A stretch of 64,000 nucleotides of DNA, taken from contig JASHOC010000158.1 in the NCBI GenBank assembly GCA_030041305.1, positions 1 to 64,000 on the forward strand, read 5' to 3'. The notes under the pieces were generated by a model, which did no database searches, was not told where the DNA came from, and worked only from the letters and a program-made list of their open reading frames with translations. Origin of the DNA: Acidobacteriaceae bacterium. Its GTDB lineage: Bacteria; Acidobacteriota; Terriglobia; Terriglobales; Acidobacteriaceae. The first letter of the stretch is position 1. Each line of letters starts with the position of its first letter. Of this stretch, positions 26,998-35,963 are shown in pieces. The translations under genes were made by a program, and so were the position numbers.

Positions 26998-29094
26998 TTG
27001 CGCGCCTTGGCGGCGTTGATGCTGACGTTGACCACCGGAATGCCCTCCGGTCTTGCGCAGCAGGGAACCGCGGGCGCCGGGGAATCCCATCCCGAGAAAG
27101 CCGCCTCCAATCTGCCTGCCGCACCCGCGCCCGTCACCACGCCGGTGCTGCACACTTCGTTGAGCGATTTTTCCAAACCGTACGCCGGCATCCTGCTCCC
27201 CAATCCCCTTGCCAAATACTGGCCCACCAGCATTCCCAAGGCAAGTTTTGAGAATTCGGTGCGGCTCAATGACCTGGTGAAAAATGGCAAGATCTATCTC
27301 AGCCTCGCCGACGCCATCGCCCTGGCCATTGAGAACAACTACGACATCGCCATTGCGCGTTACGACCTCGACATCGCGGATACCGACATTCTCCGCACTG
27401 AAACCGGCGCCGCGCCGCTGGGCGCGCCATCGGGACTGGTGACGGGCACGCTCGGCGGCTCGACTTCCACGCTCGCCACCGGCGGTGGACCGGGCGGCAC
27501 CACCGTCGGTGCGGGCGGAGCCGGATCGGGCGTGAGCGGCCTGACCCTCACCACCGCCGGCGCCGGCCCTGCCCCGGAGAACCTCGAACCCACCCTGAAT
27601 GGGACCCTCCAGTGGGAGCGCGCGTTCGCGCCCCAGGTAAACCCGCTGTTTTCCGGTGGCAAACCGGTGCTGAACACCAATACCGACCAATACAACTTCA
27701 CTTACAACCAGGGCTTTATTACCGGCACGGCGCTCCAGGCGGGATGGCAAAATTCGCGCGTCACCACTGATAACCCATTTAACGTGTATAGTCCTTACCT
27801 GCAGGCGGTGTTCAAGGCCACCGTCACCCAGCACCTGTTGCAGGGCGCCGGCATCTGGGTCAATAAGCGCTACATTTACCAGGCGATCAACGACCGGCGC
27901 ATCACCGACGCTTCGTTCCGCCAGCAGCTTATCTACACCGTCGACCAGGTGGAAACCATCTACTGGGGTCTGGTGCAAGCCTACGAAGACGTGCAAGCCA
28001 AGCAGCGCGCCCTCGATCAAAGCACCCAATTGCTCGCCGACAACCGCAGGCAGTTACAGATCGGCACCATGGCCCCGCTCGACGTCGTCAACGCCGAGTC
28101 GGGAATGGCCAGCGACAAACAGGCCCTCATCAGCGCCCAGAACGCGCTGAACTACCAGCAGCAGATCATCAAGCAGGCCATCGCGCGGAACCTCAACGAT
28201 CCCACGCTTTCCGCGGCCCCCGTCATTCCCACCGATCGCGTCGACGTGCAGCCCATTCCCGAGGAGAGCCAGCCCATCGAGTCGCTGGTGCAGGAAGCAT
28301 TCCAGCAGCGGCCGGAGCTCGAAGAGGCCGTGCTGACGCTGCGCAATGACGAGATCACGCTCAAGGGCGCGCGCAACGCTCTGCTGCCCACGCTCGATAT
28401 CTATGGGTTCTATGGCTCCAGCGCCCTGGGCGGCTCACAAAGCCCGAATTGCGAAACCATCACGACCAGCGGCACATTCGGACCGTGTGCGCCGAACACC
28501 TTTCCGACCGTTGGCTATGGCACGGTGGCGCAGAATCTCTTCAACAGCTCGGCGTCCGACAAAGGCGCCGGTTTCACCCTGAACGTCCCCCTCCGCAACC
28601 GCGAAGCGGAATCCGTGCACGAGCGCTCGCTGATGGAATACCGGCAGGCGGAGCTGCGCCTCGAACAGCTCTACACGCAGATTCGCATGCAGGTGGTGAA
28701 CCAGATGTATGCGCTCACCAACGACCGCGCCGCCGTCGAGGCCGCCGTCGCCACGCGCAATTACGACCAGCAGAGCCTGGATGCCGAAGAAAAAAAGCTG
28801 CACCTGGGCGCGTCGACCACCGCTAACGTGCTCCAGCAGGAGCGCAACCTGGCCGCCGCTGAAGACAATCTGATCGCGGCCCATGGCGCCTACGCCAAAG
28901 ATCGCGCCAACCTTTACCAGATTCTGGCCTCGACCCTCCAGCACTACAACATCAACCTCGGAGATGCCGCGCAAGGCCAGGTGAACACCCAGCCCGTCGT
29001 GCCTGGCGTCGAGCCCGCCCCCGCGCCCACCCCTCCGCCCACGACACCGCCCATGCCGCAACAGCCCATCAACTCGCCGCCGGCAAACCAATAA
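26998..29094 (+). CDS. TolC-family outer-membrane efflux protein
   Basis: About 698 residues from a TTG at 26998 that yields a normal signal peptide (RALAALMLTLTTGMPSGLAQQ). ATGs at 26752 and 27019 are alternatives; the longer one includes a hairpin repeat. Two OEP repeats with heptad-rich helices are visible: VDQVETIYWGLVQAYEDVQAKQRALDQ...MAPLDVVNAESGMASDKQAL, and ELRLEQLYTQIRMQVVNQMYAL...LHLGASTTANVLQQERNLAAAED. A glycine/threonine-rich insert (around TLATGGGPGGTTVGAGG) sits between the first two helices, and a proline-rich tail ends the protein. It forms the outer-membrane channel of a tripartite exporter. No inner-membrane partner adjoins it. The TetR-style palindrome upstream suggests efflux-type regulation. 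Confidence 0.85.
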   Translation: MRALAALMLTLTTGMPSGLAQQGTAGAGESHPEKAASNLPAAPAPVTTPVLHTSLSDFSKPYAGILLPNPLAKYWPTSIPKASFENSVRLNDLVKNGKIYLSLADAIALAIENNYDIAIARYDLDIADTDILRTETGAAPLGAPSGLVTGTLGGSTSTLATGGGPGGTTVGAGGAGSGVSGLTLTTAGAGPAPENLEPTLNGTLQWERAFAPQVNPLFSGGKPVLNTNTDQYNFTYNQGFITGTALQAGWQNSRVTTDNPFNVYSPYLQAVFKATVTQHLLQGAGIWVNKRYIYQAINDRRITDASFRQQLIYTVDQVETIYWGLVQAYEDVQAKQRALDQSTQLLADNRRQLQIGTMAPLDVVNAESGMASDKQALISAQNALNYQQQIIKQAIARNLNDPTLSAAPVIPTDRVDVQPIPEESQPIESLVQEAFQQRPELEEAVLTLRNDEITLKGARNALLPTLDIYGFYGSSALGGSQSPNCETITTSGTFGPCAPNTFPTVGYGTVAQNLFNSSASDKGAGFTLNVPLRNREAESVHERSLMEYRQAELRLEQLYTQIRMQVVNQMYALTNDRAAVEAAVATRNYDQQSLDAEEKKLHLGASTTANVLQQERNLAAAEDNLIAAHGAYAKDRANLYQILASTLQHYNINLGDAAQGQVNTQPVVPGVEPAPAPTPPPTTPPMPQQPINSPPANQ

Positions 29095-29113
29095 CCCGGC
29101 CTCAACCGAAACG

Positions 29114-29132
29114 GCCCGGCCCCGCGCCGGGC
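29114..29132. terminator. Hairpin between convergent tolC-like gene and aroA
   Basis: A 6-bp GC stem (GCCCGG / CCGGGC) with a 7-base loop, followed on the plus strand by CTCCTTT, lies in the 59 bases between the two convergent stop codons. It is likely a shared, possibly bidirectional, terminator. Confidence 0.5.
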
Positions 29133-29153
29133 GGCTCCTTTGCGGAGGATGCT

Positions 29154-30455
29154 TTACCGCTCCGCCACCAGATCCAGCAGCTCGAAAAACTCCGGAAAGC
29201 TGATGGCCGCCGAATCCGCGCCCTGGATCAGCGTTTCCCCATCGGCCTTCAGAGCGGCCACGCTGAACGCCATGGCGATGCGGTGATCGCCGCCCGAGTC
29301 GATTGTTGCGCCATGCAGCTTCTGTCCGCCTGGCACGTCGAGCCCGTCTTCGCATTCGGTCACGTCGGCGCCCATCGCGCGCAGGTTTCTCGCCATCAGG
29401 GCGATGCGGTCCGACTCCTTCACCCGCAGTTCCTTCGCGTCCCTGATTGAAATGCCGCCGCGCGTCCAAGGCGCGATAGCCGCCAATACTGGCAGCTCGT
29501 CAATGAGCTGCGCGGAAAACGCCCCGCTGATCGTCGTCGATCCCAGCCCCTCGGCGGGAGCCGAAACCTGCACCGTGCCCACCAGTTCTGCGTGCTTTTC
29601 TTCGAGGTTCAGCACCGCGATGTGCGCACCCAGGGCGGTCAACACATCGAGCAGCGCCGCGCGCGTCGGATTGAGCCCAATCGAGTCAAGCACCAGCCCA
29701 GAGCCGGGAAATAGCGCCGCCGCGCAGAGGAAAAAGGCTGCGGACGATAGATCTCCCGGAACCGCGGCTTCGATGGCGTGCAAAGCCTGCGGCCCGGCAA
29801 TCGAAACCGAATCCACCGTGCGGCTCAGCTTGGCTCCAAAGGCACGCAGGGCCAGCTCGCTGTGGTCGCGCGTGCGCACCGCCTCGCGCACCGTCGTCGC
29901 ACCCGCGGTTTGCAGCCCGGCCAGCAGAATGCACGTCTTCACCTGCGCGCTCGGAACCGGCGTGGTGTAGTCGATCGCGCGCAGCGCGCCGCCCTCGATG
30001 ATCAGCGGCGCGTGGCCCTCCGTCAGCGTCAGCCGCGCGCCCATTGCCTCGAGCGGCTGCCGGATGCGCTCCATCGGCCGCCGTGACAGCGAGGCGTCGC
30101 CCGTCAGCGTGAACCGGCCCTCCTGCGCGGCCAGCAGGCCCGACATCATGCGCATCGTCGAGCCGGAATTCCCGCAATCGAGCGGCCCCTCGGCCGGCGT
30201 CACCCACCCTCCCACGCCGGTAATTCCCACGCGATCGCCGCCCTGCCGCTCCACCTTCGCGCCCAACGCCTCCATGCACGCCACTGTCGAGGCGCAATCG
30301 GCCCCGGTCGAGAAATTCGTGAACCGCGAAACCCCCTCGGCAAAGGCCCCCAGCATGGCGTAACGGTGGCTGATGGATTTATCGCCAGGCAGGCGCAGGC
30401 TGCCGTAGACATTGCGAGCGGGACGGATCAGGCGTTCCTGAACGGCGAAAGGCAA
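29154..30455 (-). CDS. aroA: 3-phosphoshikimate 1-carboxyvinyltransferase (EPSP synthase)
   Basis: 433 residues, the family norm. It joins shikimate-3-phosphate and phosphoenolpyruvate, the sixth step of the shikimate pathway to aromatic amino acids. Signatures: RLPGDKSISHRYAMLGAFAEG (substrate-binding lysine near residue 26), EGPLDCGNSGSTMRMMSGLLA, DASLSRRPMERIRQPLEAMGA, LRVKESDRIALMARNLRAMGADV and GGDHRIAMAFSVAAL. The LPGDKS-type N-terminus and the sequence around GNSGSTMR are close to the class usually sensitive to glyphosate, but sensitivity cannot be decided by eye. Monocistronic here. Confidence 0.96.
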   Translation of the reverse strand: MPFAVQERLIRPARNVYGSLRLPGDKSISHRYAMLGAFAEGVSRFTNFSTGADCASTVACMEALGAKVERQGGDRVGITGVGGWVTPAEGPLDCGNSGSTMRMMSGLLAAQEGRFTLTGDASLSRRPMERIRQPLEAMGARLTLTEGHAPLIIEGGALRAIDYTTPVPSAQVKTCILLAGLQTAGATTVREAVRTRDHSELALRAFGAKLSRTVDSVSIAGPQALHAIEAAVPGDLSSAAFFLCAAALFPGSGLVLDSIGLNPTRAALLDVLTALGAHIAVLNLEEKHAELVGTVQVSAPAEGLGSTTISGAFSAQLIDELPVLAAIAPWTRGGISIRDAKELRVKESDRIALMARNLRAMGADVTECEDGLDVPGGQKLHGATIDSGGDHRIAMAFSVAALKADGETLIQGADSAAISFPEFFELLDLVAER

Positions 30456-30766
30456 AAAAACGCTCCGAAAAAACGTGCAGTCGCCTTCGAGTGTATCGGA
30501 CCGCCCGCCGTCGGGCGAAACCCCGGATGGGCCTCTGCGAAGTCAATATGGGAGGAAAAAACGCGCAGGTGGGCCACCTTGAACCAATGCGGCGCCCGTC
30601 CCAGCCTTAAGAGGGCGGGAACGCGCTGATCGGCCCGGTACGAACGTCGTGCCGAACTCCCATCTCCTCGCGCTTTCGCGCGGTCCACAAGCGGCTCGCG
30701 CATTAACTCGTGATATCTCCGATGAGGTTCTAGCCGTAAAATTGGCAACTAGTCGGGTGATGAGTC
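30456..30766. other. Intergenic region, nothing recognised
   Basis: Upstream of both aroA and the DUF2971 gene, so it should contain promoters for each. No consensus or repeat was identified. The end near 30740-30766 is more AT-rich and leads into the DUF2971 ATG. Confidence 0.4.
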
Positions 30767-31690
30767 ATGGAAACGGAATCCGATAAACCTCAAGTCGTGT
30801 ACCACTACACGACTATGGACACAATGTTGAAGATCGTGGGGTCCAAAACCATCTGGGCCTCAAGCGTGGACTATCTCAATGACACCTCAGAGGGGAAGCA
30901 TTTCATTGATCAAGTCCGTGACCGCTTACCGGAATTTTCAAATCAGCGCGGCGACGGCAGCGAGTTTATCCCCGAGATGTCGAAAGACGCCGAAATCGAC
31001 CTTCCTTTTCAATTTCGTCCTTACGTGGCCTCATTCTCAAGTGAGGGCGATTCATTGCCTCAATGGCGCTCCTATTGTCCAAATGGCAATGGAGTCGCCA
31101 TCGGGTTCAGCGTAGATTGCTTAAAACGCGCCTACGTGCCGCAAGATAAGAACAATCGGATTGCACTGCGCTTCAGCCCGGTCAAGTACACGGAGAAAAA
31201 GCCCGCCGATGAAGTCATTGACCAAGATATAAGCGAGATAATCAAGACGACGGATGCTGTCATCACCGCTACCAAACAGAACTTGCTGGGATTCACTCCA
31301 ACCAGAAAACAGATCTTCCGAATCTTGGTCGAGGCCGAAGCTGGCCGTAGAAAGCATGTCTCCTTTTTGCATGAGCGTGAGTTCCGAATAATCGTCAACC
31401 TAAGTTACGCATCGCCAAAGCCCGCGCTCGACTTCAGGTCCGCCCGGACTACGCTGATTCCTTTTGTGAAGCTCGAAATCCCTGAAAAAGATTCAGGTTA
31501 TGAACAATTCGAACAGGGCTCCGTAGCGTCGACGCTTAGCGGGCGAAGACGCTTTCAATTCATTTATCGCGTCGTGATCGGCCCAACCCCAAATAAGAGG
31601 CTCTCACTCCAAGCAGTTCGTGAGTATTTCAATGGGGCAGGGATCGACGTAGAGGTTGCGCCATCTGAAATCCCCTTTCGAGATTGGTAG
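30767..31690 (+). CDS. DUF2971 domain protein
   Basis: 307 residues with the DUF2971 beginning VYHYTTMDTMLKIVGSKTIWASSVDYLNDTSEGKHFIDQV, and later YVASFSSEGDSLPQWRSYCPNGNGVAIGFS and HEREFRIIV. This family is found sporadically in bacteria, often next to mobile or defence genes, and has no proven biochemical role. The W-R-x-Y...GVAIGF pattern is its most conserved part. The gene is clearly more AT-rich than aroA and the genes on its other side, and no neighbour belongs to it functionally, which suggests an acquired single gene. It has no signal peptide or transmembrane helix. Confidence 0.85.
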   Translation: METESDKPQVVYHYTTMDTMLKIVGSKTIWASSVDYLNDTSEGKHFIDQVRDRLPEFSNQRGDGSEFIPEMSKDAEIDLPFQFRPYVASFSSEGDSLPQWRSYCPNGNGVAIGFSVDCLKRAYVPQDKNNRIALRFSPVKYTEKKPADEVIDQDISEIIKTTDAVITATKQNLLGFTPTRKQIFRILVEAEAGRRKHVSFLHEREFRIIVNLSYASPKPALDFRSARTTLIPFVKLEIPEKDSGYEQFEQGSVASTLSGRRRFQFIYRVVIGPTPNKRLSLQAVREYFNGAGIDVEVAPSEIPFRDW

Positions 31691-31712
31691 GCGGGTTTGC
31701 GCTCTAACTCCT

Positions 31713-31749
31713 GAAGTGGGTTCCCTGCAGACAGGGGTCCCCTCACTTC
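31713..31749. terminator. Imperfect hairpin between convergent genes
   Basis: GAAGTG...CCCTG pairing with CAGGGG...CACTTC, with internal bulges, lies in the 108 bases between the DUF2971 gene and the convergent gene ending at 31799. Possibly a bidirectional terminator. No T-tract. Confidence 0.35.
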
Positions 31750-31798
31750 CGCAGAACCCATGTCCCATGAGGTAAGGCTGACCGCCAGGCCGCTCGGC

Positions 31799-33187
31799 TC
31801 AATGACTCGAATCAGCTCCAGCGGGTGGCGCGGATTGGCTCGAATTCCCCGACCCGGCCGGCGCCGGGTTCCCCGTCGGCTGTTGCTGCGAGGCGGGCGC
31901 CTGCTGGCCCGCTGGCTGCTGCGACCCTCCCGAGCTACCAGAGGACGGCTGCGAAGCCGACGGCTGCTGATCGTCGGGATTCGCTCCCGGCTGCGAACCT
32001 GGCTGATTGTCCGGCTGCTGCTTGGGGAAATGCACCGGCTTCATCTGCCCTGCGCTCGCATTGTTTTGAGTAGGCAGCGTCTCCCCGGGCGCGGCCAGCG
32101 TGGGCGGCGCAGCCGGAGCTTCCTTGTTCGGATCCCGCTCGACGTCGCCTTCGTGGATGACGCGGACATTCTGGTTCTCGGCTTCGACCGCCGCCGGCGT
32201 TCCCGTGAGCATGGGCGTCACCACATCTTCGGTGAACACCTGTATCGGCTTACCCACGGGCGCAATCTCCACGCGAATCACCCGGTTGCCATTGATGCGC
32301 ACAAACTCCACCGTCTCGGGCGGCCTGCCGTACATCCAGATCTCAATCGGCATCTGCCCGTCCATCTCACGCATCTTGTTCACCGGCTGGCCCTTGGAGA
32401 ACATCACCATCTCCGTGCTCATGCCCACCAGCACCTGGTGATTCAAAATCGCTTCCTTCAGCGGTTTGGGCAGCGTATCGGTGTAGGCCTGGACCGGCGT
32501 CTTCACGTCGAAGGAAATCAGCGGGGCCAGCAGCGCCTTTACCTGGTCGCCCGTCAATTCGGGAACCCCGCCCTTGAAGGCGAGGGTCAGCCGCGAGCCC
32601 ACCGGCTCTTGGCCATCGTCGGCGACCACCGGGTTGGTGATGTCGGGACCCATCCCGATTTGCACATGGCGCAGAAACCGATGCTTCGCATCCGGTCCGC
32701 CGTTCAAATCGAAGATCATCTTGTCATGGTCGATTCTGACATCGGTCACCACCAGGCGGCCGCCCGGCTTCGCGCTCAGGCCGCTGCTCACCACCATGTT
32801 GAGGTAAGCTTCTCCGGCGGGGCTCATATTCCCGTTCGCCATCAGCGTAAGCCCCTTATGGCCGGCCGGAAACGGACGCATGGCAAACCCCTGCTCCGCC
32901 TGCATGATGCGCACAATTCCCAGCTTGGTCTTGGTGTCCAGCGGCGTTTTGGACAGCTCCACATGCGTGGGCGTGATCTGCATGTATTGGCGGTCGACCG
33001 GCCCATTGGCGGTCATCGGCCCCTTGCCGCTGGTGTCGATGGTCAAAACCTGGGCTGCGCTAACGCCTGCGGCAAGAAGGGCCCCGAGCGTCAAAACCGG
33101 CGTCATCCGCGACAATGGTCGACAGTTGACGTGCGCGGCCGGGTTGACAACCCGATGCGAACTTTCACGTGCGAGTGGCCGCTTCAT
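31799..33187 (-). CDS. Exported protein with long Pro/Gln/Ser-rich C-terminal tail
   Basis: 462 residues. The ATG at 33187 has an excellent ribosome-binding site (GGGAGGTG); the open frame upstream of it is not supported. After a basic N-terminus (KRPLARESSHRVV) comes a hydrophobic signal segment (MTPVLTLGALLAAGVSA). The folded part, about residues 45-340, has beta-rich repeats (TPTHVELSKTPLDTKTKLGIVRIMQAEQGFAMRPFPAG; RLVVTDVRIDHDKMIFDLNGGPDA) with no recognised family. From about residue 345 to the end the chain is disordered: QQPDNQPGSQPG, SSGSSGGSQQPAGQQ and similar. Likely periplasmic or surface-located. Function unknown. Confidence 0.75.
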   Translation of the reverse strand: MKRPLARESSHRVVNPAAHVNCRPLSRMTPVLTLGALLAAGVSAAQVLTIDTSGKGPMTANGPVDRQYMQITPTHVELSKTPLDTKTKLGIVRIMQAEQGFAMRPFPAGHKGLTLMANGNMSPAGEAYLNMVVSSGLSAKPGGRLVVTDVRIDHDKMIFDLNGGPDAKHRFLRHVQIGMGPDITNPVVADDGQEPVGSRLTLAFKGGVPELTGDQVKALLAPLISFDVKTPVQAYTDTLPKPLKEAILNHQVLVGMSTEMVMFSKGQPVNKMREMDGQMPIEIWMYGRPPETVEFVRINGNRVIRVEIAPVGKPIQVFTEDVVTPMLTGTPAAVEAENQNVRVIHEGDVERDPNKEAPAAPPTLAAPGETLPTQNNASAGQMKPVHFPKQQPDNQPGSQPGANPDDQQPSASQPSSGSSGGSQQPAGQQAPASQQQPTGNPAPAGSGNSSQSAPPAGADSSH

Positions 33188-33573
33188 GGGACACCTCCCA
33201 TGCACATCCTTAGCATCGCGCAAAACAACTTCCGGTTCAAGGAAAAAGGCGCATCCCAACCCTCCTTCGCCTTCACCATGCCTCTCAGGCAGAGATGCAA
33301 GCGGGCACAGAAGGGTGTCCCGACCGTCATGCGCATGTGTCGGGAAATCTCGCACGCCGCGCCGGCTCGATCGGCTCTTTGGCGCCTGTCTCTTGAAAAT
33401 CGGGATATGCCGCGCAGATTGTCTTTCCCCGTGGCGCTTCGTCACCGGCATGCATGCGGCTTTTCGAAAGGCAGGAATAATCGCCGCGACCCCCGGCTTC
33501 CAGTTCCCTCGGTCCCTAAGTCCCTTAGTCCCTTAGTCCCTTAGTCCCTTGGCCCCTTGGCCCCAATGCCGAA
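33188..33573. other. Intergenic region with tandem repeat
   Basis: Mostly non-coding; the last 60 bases carry the (TCCCTTAG)n array described separately. An open frame that continues the upstream extension of the 31799-33187 gene is present but unsupported. Confidence 0.4.
33503..33564. repeat. Tandem repeat (TCCCTTAG)n, array 1
   Basis: About seven 8-base units, TCCC followed by TAAG, TTAG or TTGG, ending in CCCC units just before the stop of the CPBP protease gene. On the minus strand this is GGGACTAA repeated, with GGG runs spaced by five bases, so four runs could stack as a G-quadruplex. A second, longer array of the same unit lies at 37941-38050. Confidence 0.7.
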
Positions 33574-34641
33574 TCACGCCCCCGAAGCAAGATTTCCCGT
33601 AATCTCAGAAGCCGCGGAATGTGGGTCCGCTGGCGCCTCGCCCTCCGGCGCCGGCTCCAGCGCCGTAGACGCGCCATCGATCTGCACCAGCGCGGGCGCC
33701 GCGGCGGAGTTGGCGCCCATGGCCGCCTCATGCTGCGCGCGGGCTGCCGCATCCAGGTCCACGGGAATCCCTCCCGGCACAATCTCCGGCGCGTTGTACT
33801 TGAAATCGAGCTCGCGCGTGATCCGGAACACCACCGCCAGCGCGGCCAGCAGCACCGCAAAGGCGATCCATGTCCCGTCCAGGCCAAATCCCCCGCCGGT
33901 CACCCAGAACGGCCCCATCGGATTGCCCTGAATCACCGGGGACGTGTTGTTCACGCCGGCCACGGCCAGGCCGAAGAGCAAAGCCCGGCTTGCCTTCCAG
34001 CCAAAATTGATTCCCCAGCCCACCCACAGCGCGCGCGTGCGCAGATAAGCCGTGGCCAGCACCACGGCCAGCGCCACACTCACCGCAAAGCTGGCCCGGC
34101 TTGATCCGGGAAGCATCGAGCGCACAATGGCGTAATAGGCGGCAAAGCCCAGCGTGGCCCCGATCGGACCCACGGCGTCGACAAAGCGCTGGAAAGCATA
34201 GCCGCGAAACGCCACTTCCTCCGCCAGAGCGGCCAGTGCGTAAAACGCCGTATCGGCGATCAACCAGCCCCAATCCGAGCCCTGGGTCGAAAACGTGACC
34301 GCGATCCCACCCGCCAGCACCATGGGCAGCACGCACACCACGGCAATGCCCCAGCCCGTGGCCAGGCCCAGCCCAAACTCACGCCTCCGGCCCGGTCGGC
34401 TGGGCAATCCCTGCGCGCTCACCGGGTGCAACTGGCGCTGAAACCAGAAGCCCATGGCCGCGTAGCCCAGCACCAGCAGAAACAACAGCATGGCCTCCGC
34501 AATCAGCGGCGACCACAAATCCCCGGCTAGCCCTTGCGCGCTGTGCACCGCCAGCGACCGCGCGAAAAAGAAATAGAGCACGGCGAGCACGAATTGCAAA
34601 TAGGCGCGGAGCCTGCCGCCGGGCGTAGCGTTCGCGGTCAT
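33574..34641 (-). CDS. CPBP family intramembrane metalloprotease
   Basis: 355 residues from the ATG at 34641, preceded by GGGGAGG; a 55-codon extension upstream is not family-like. About eight transmembrane helices. Motif 1 of the CPBP (CAAX protease and bacteriocin-processing) family is LAALAEEVAFRGYAFQ with the glutamate pair and arginine. Motif 2 (F-x-x-x-H) is not clear: the expected position reads FAAYYAIVRSM, with no histidine. Motif 3 is WGINFGWKASRALLFG, where the usual histidine is again replaced. Activity as a protease is therefore uncertain. The C-terminal 70 residues are a soluble, alanine/proline-rich tail. It follows accA in the same direction with a gap of 97 bases. Confidence 0.82.
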   Translation of the reverse strand: MTANATPGGRLRAYLQFVLAVLYFFFARSLAVHSAQGLAGDLWSPLIAEAMLLFLLVLGYAAMGFWFQRQLHPVSAQGLPSRPGRRREFGLGLATGWGIAVVCVLPMVLAGGIAVTFSTQGSDWGWLIADTAFYALAALAEEVAFRGYAFQRFVDAVGPIGATLGFAAYYAIVRSMLPGSSRASFAVSVALAVVLATAYLRTRALWVGWGINFGWKASRALLFGLAVAGVNNTSPVIQGNPMGPFWVTGGGFGLDGTWIAFAVLLAALAVVFRITRELDFKYNAPEIVPGGIPVDLDAAARAQHEAAMGANSAAAPALVQIDGASTALEPAPEGEAPADPHSAASEITGNLASGA

Positions 34642-34738
34642 GCGCGCCTCCCCGCCCCGCGCTCCAGTGGCCTCAACGAGGTTCTGCTGCGCGCATTCCC
34701 TTCCCTCGCCTCGATGGCCTTCGGCGCTCGATTCGGCA

Positions 34739-35584
34739 TTAAGCTTCCTTGTAAAATCGCGCGATATTGCGGAACTTCTCCTGGCGCGCCGCCACCAGAG
34801 TCTCAATCGGCGTCGCCTTGAGCTCTGCCAGGCGTTTTTTCAGGATCGTCCCCAGAATTCCCGCGCCCGCTTCCCGGTCGCTTTGGATGCCATCGGGCGG
34901 CTCGGGGACAATCTCGTCCACGCAACCGAGAGCCGCCACTTCCGGCGCGGAGATCCGCATCGCCTCGGCCGCCAACTGTTTCCGCTCCGCGTCGCGCCAC
35001 ATGATGGCCGCGCACGACTCCGGCGTAATCACAAAATATAAAGCGTTTTCGAGGATCAGCACCCGGTCGCTCACCGCCAGCGCCAGCGCCCCGCCCGATC
35101 CGCCCTCGCCGCTGATCACCGAGATGGTGGGCGTGCGCAACCGCGACATTTCCAGCAGATTCCGCGCAATGGCTTCCGCCTGCCCGCGTTCCTCCGCCCC
35201 CAATCCCGGATACGCGCCCGGCAGGTCGATGAAGCTGATCACCGGCCGCCCGAACTTTTCCGCGATCTTCATCGCCCGCAGCGCTTTCCGGTATCCCTCT
35301 GGATGCGGCATGCCGAAGTTGCGCCGCACCCGCTCCTTCGTGGTGCCGCCCTTGCGGTTGCCGATCACCATCACTTCGTCCCCGTCCAGGCGCGCCATCC
35401 CGCATGCTATGGCCTCGTCGTCGCCAAAGGCGCGATCGCCGTGAATCTCGCTGAAATCCATGAAAATCCGCTCGATCAATTCCATGGGGTAGGGCCGCTG
35501 CGGATGCCGCGCCCGTTCAATCCGCGCCCACGCCGGCGATGCGGCCTGCGCCTGATGGGAAACCTCTAGTTCCTTTTCGCTCAT
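34739..35584 (-). CDS. accA: Acetyl-CoA carboxylase carboxyltransferase subunit alpha
   Basis: 281 residues from the ATG giving MSEKELEVSHQAQ; the open frame upstream is artefactual. With AccD it transfers the carboxyl group from biotin carrier protein to acetyl-CoA, giving malonyl-CoA for fatty-acid synthesis. Recognisable blocks: RHPQRPYPMELIERIFMDFSEIHGDRAFGDD, VMVIGNRKGGTTKERVRRNFGMPHPEGYRKALRAM, FGRPVISFIDLPGAYPGLGAEERGQAEAIARNL and TISVISGEGGSGGALALAVSDRVLILENALYFVITPESCAAIMW. It is shorter at the N-terminus than the E. coli protein, which has an extra helical stretch. accD is not in the window. Confidence 0.96.
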   Translation of the reverse strand: MSEKELEVSHQAQAASPAWARIERARHPQRPYPMELIERIFMDFSEIHGDRAFGDDEAIACGMARLDGDEVMVIGNRKGGTTKERVRRNFGMPHPEGYRKALRAMKIAEKFGRPVISFIDLPGAYPGLGAEERGQAEAIARNLLEMSRLRTPTISVISGEGGSGGALALAVSDRVLILENALYFVITPESCAAIMWRDAERKQLAAEAMRISAPEVAALGCVDEIVPEPPDGIQSDREAGAGILGTILKKRLAELKATPIETLVAARQEKFRNIARFYKEA

Positions 35585-35963
35585 CGAGTTTCGGCCGGCG
35601 CCGGACGGGCAAGCGCCGGCCCTCCAAAAGATTCTACGGGCCAAAGCCGCTTCGGACAAATAAACCCCCTTGCCGGGTAGCCGGTCGATTTGAAAAGGGA
35701 CAGGAGGTTCGCGGCCTCCCACCCCTGCGGCATAAAAAGTCGCAAGGATGCGCTTCCCCGGAGTTCTGTCGCGTCGAAAGTTGGTCCACCCGTCGATCCG
35801 ATGGGCACGTTCGCCCACGCCCGGTCAGACGAGCTGTCCGGTGACAACGCCGAATCATTCGCCCGCCCTCGATCATCTTACCCGCAGGGAAAAGTTACTC
35901 CCAGCAAAGGAACGCCCGAAACGCACATGACAGCCCTGACGGGCGACCTTCCAAGGTTTGCCG
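35585..35963. other. Intergenic region with family B repeat
   Basis: Divergent region between accA and the TPR protein. Apart from the repeat at 35717-35749, nothing recognisable. Promoters for both genes are expected here. Confidence 0.4.
35717..35749. repeat. Dispersed palindromic repeat, family B, copy 1
   Basis: TCCCACCCCTGCGGCATAAAA...CGCAAGGAT, with near-palindromic arms CCTGCG / CGCAAGG around an A-rich loop. The same element occurs in inverse orientation at 44178-44210 (TCCCACCCTTGCGGCA..AAAA..CTCAAGGAT when read on the minus strand). An intergenic repeat family is the best reading. Confidence 0.6.

Noticed and set aside
31760-33544. Plus-strand frame of 594 codons
   Set aside because: Shadow of the exported protein with the Q/P/S-rich tail; the minus-strand gene has a strong ribosome-binding site at its ATG.
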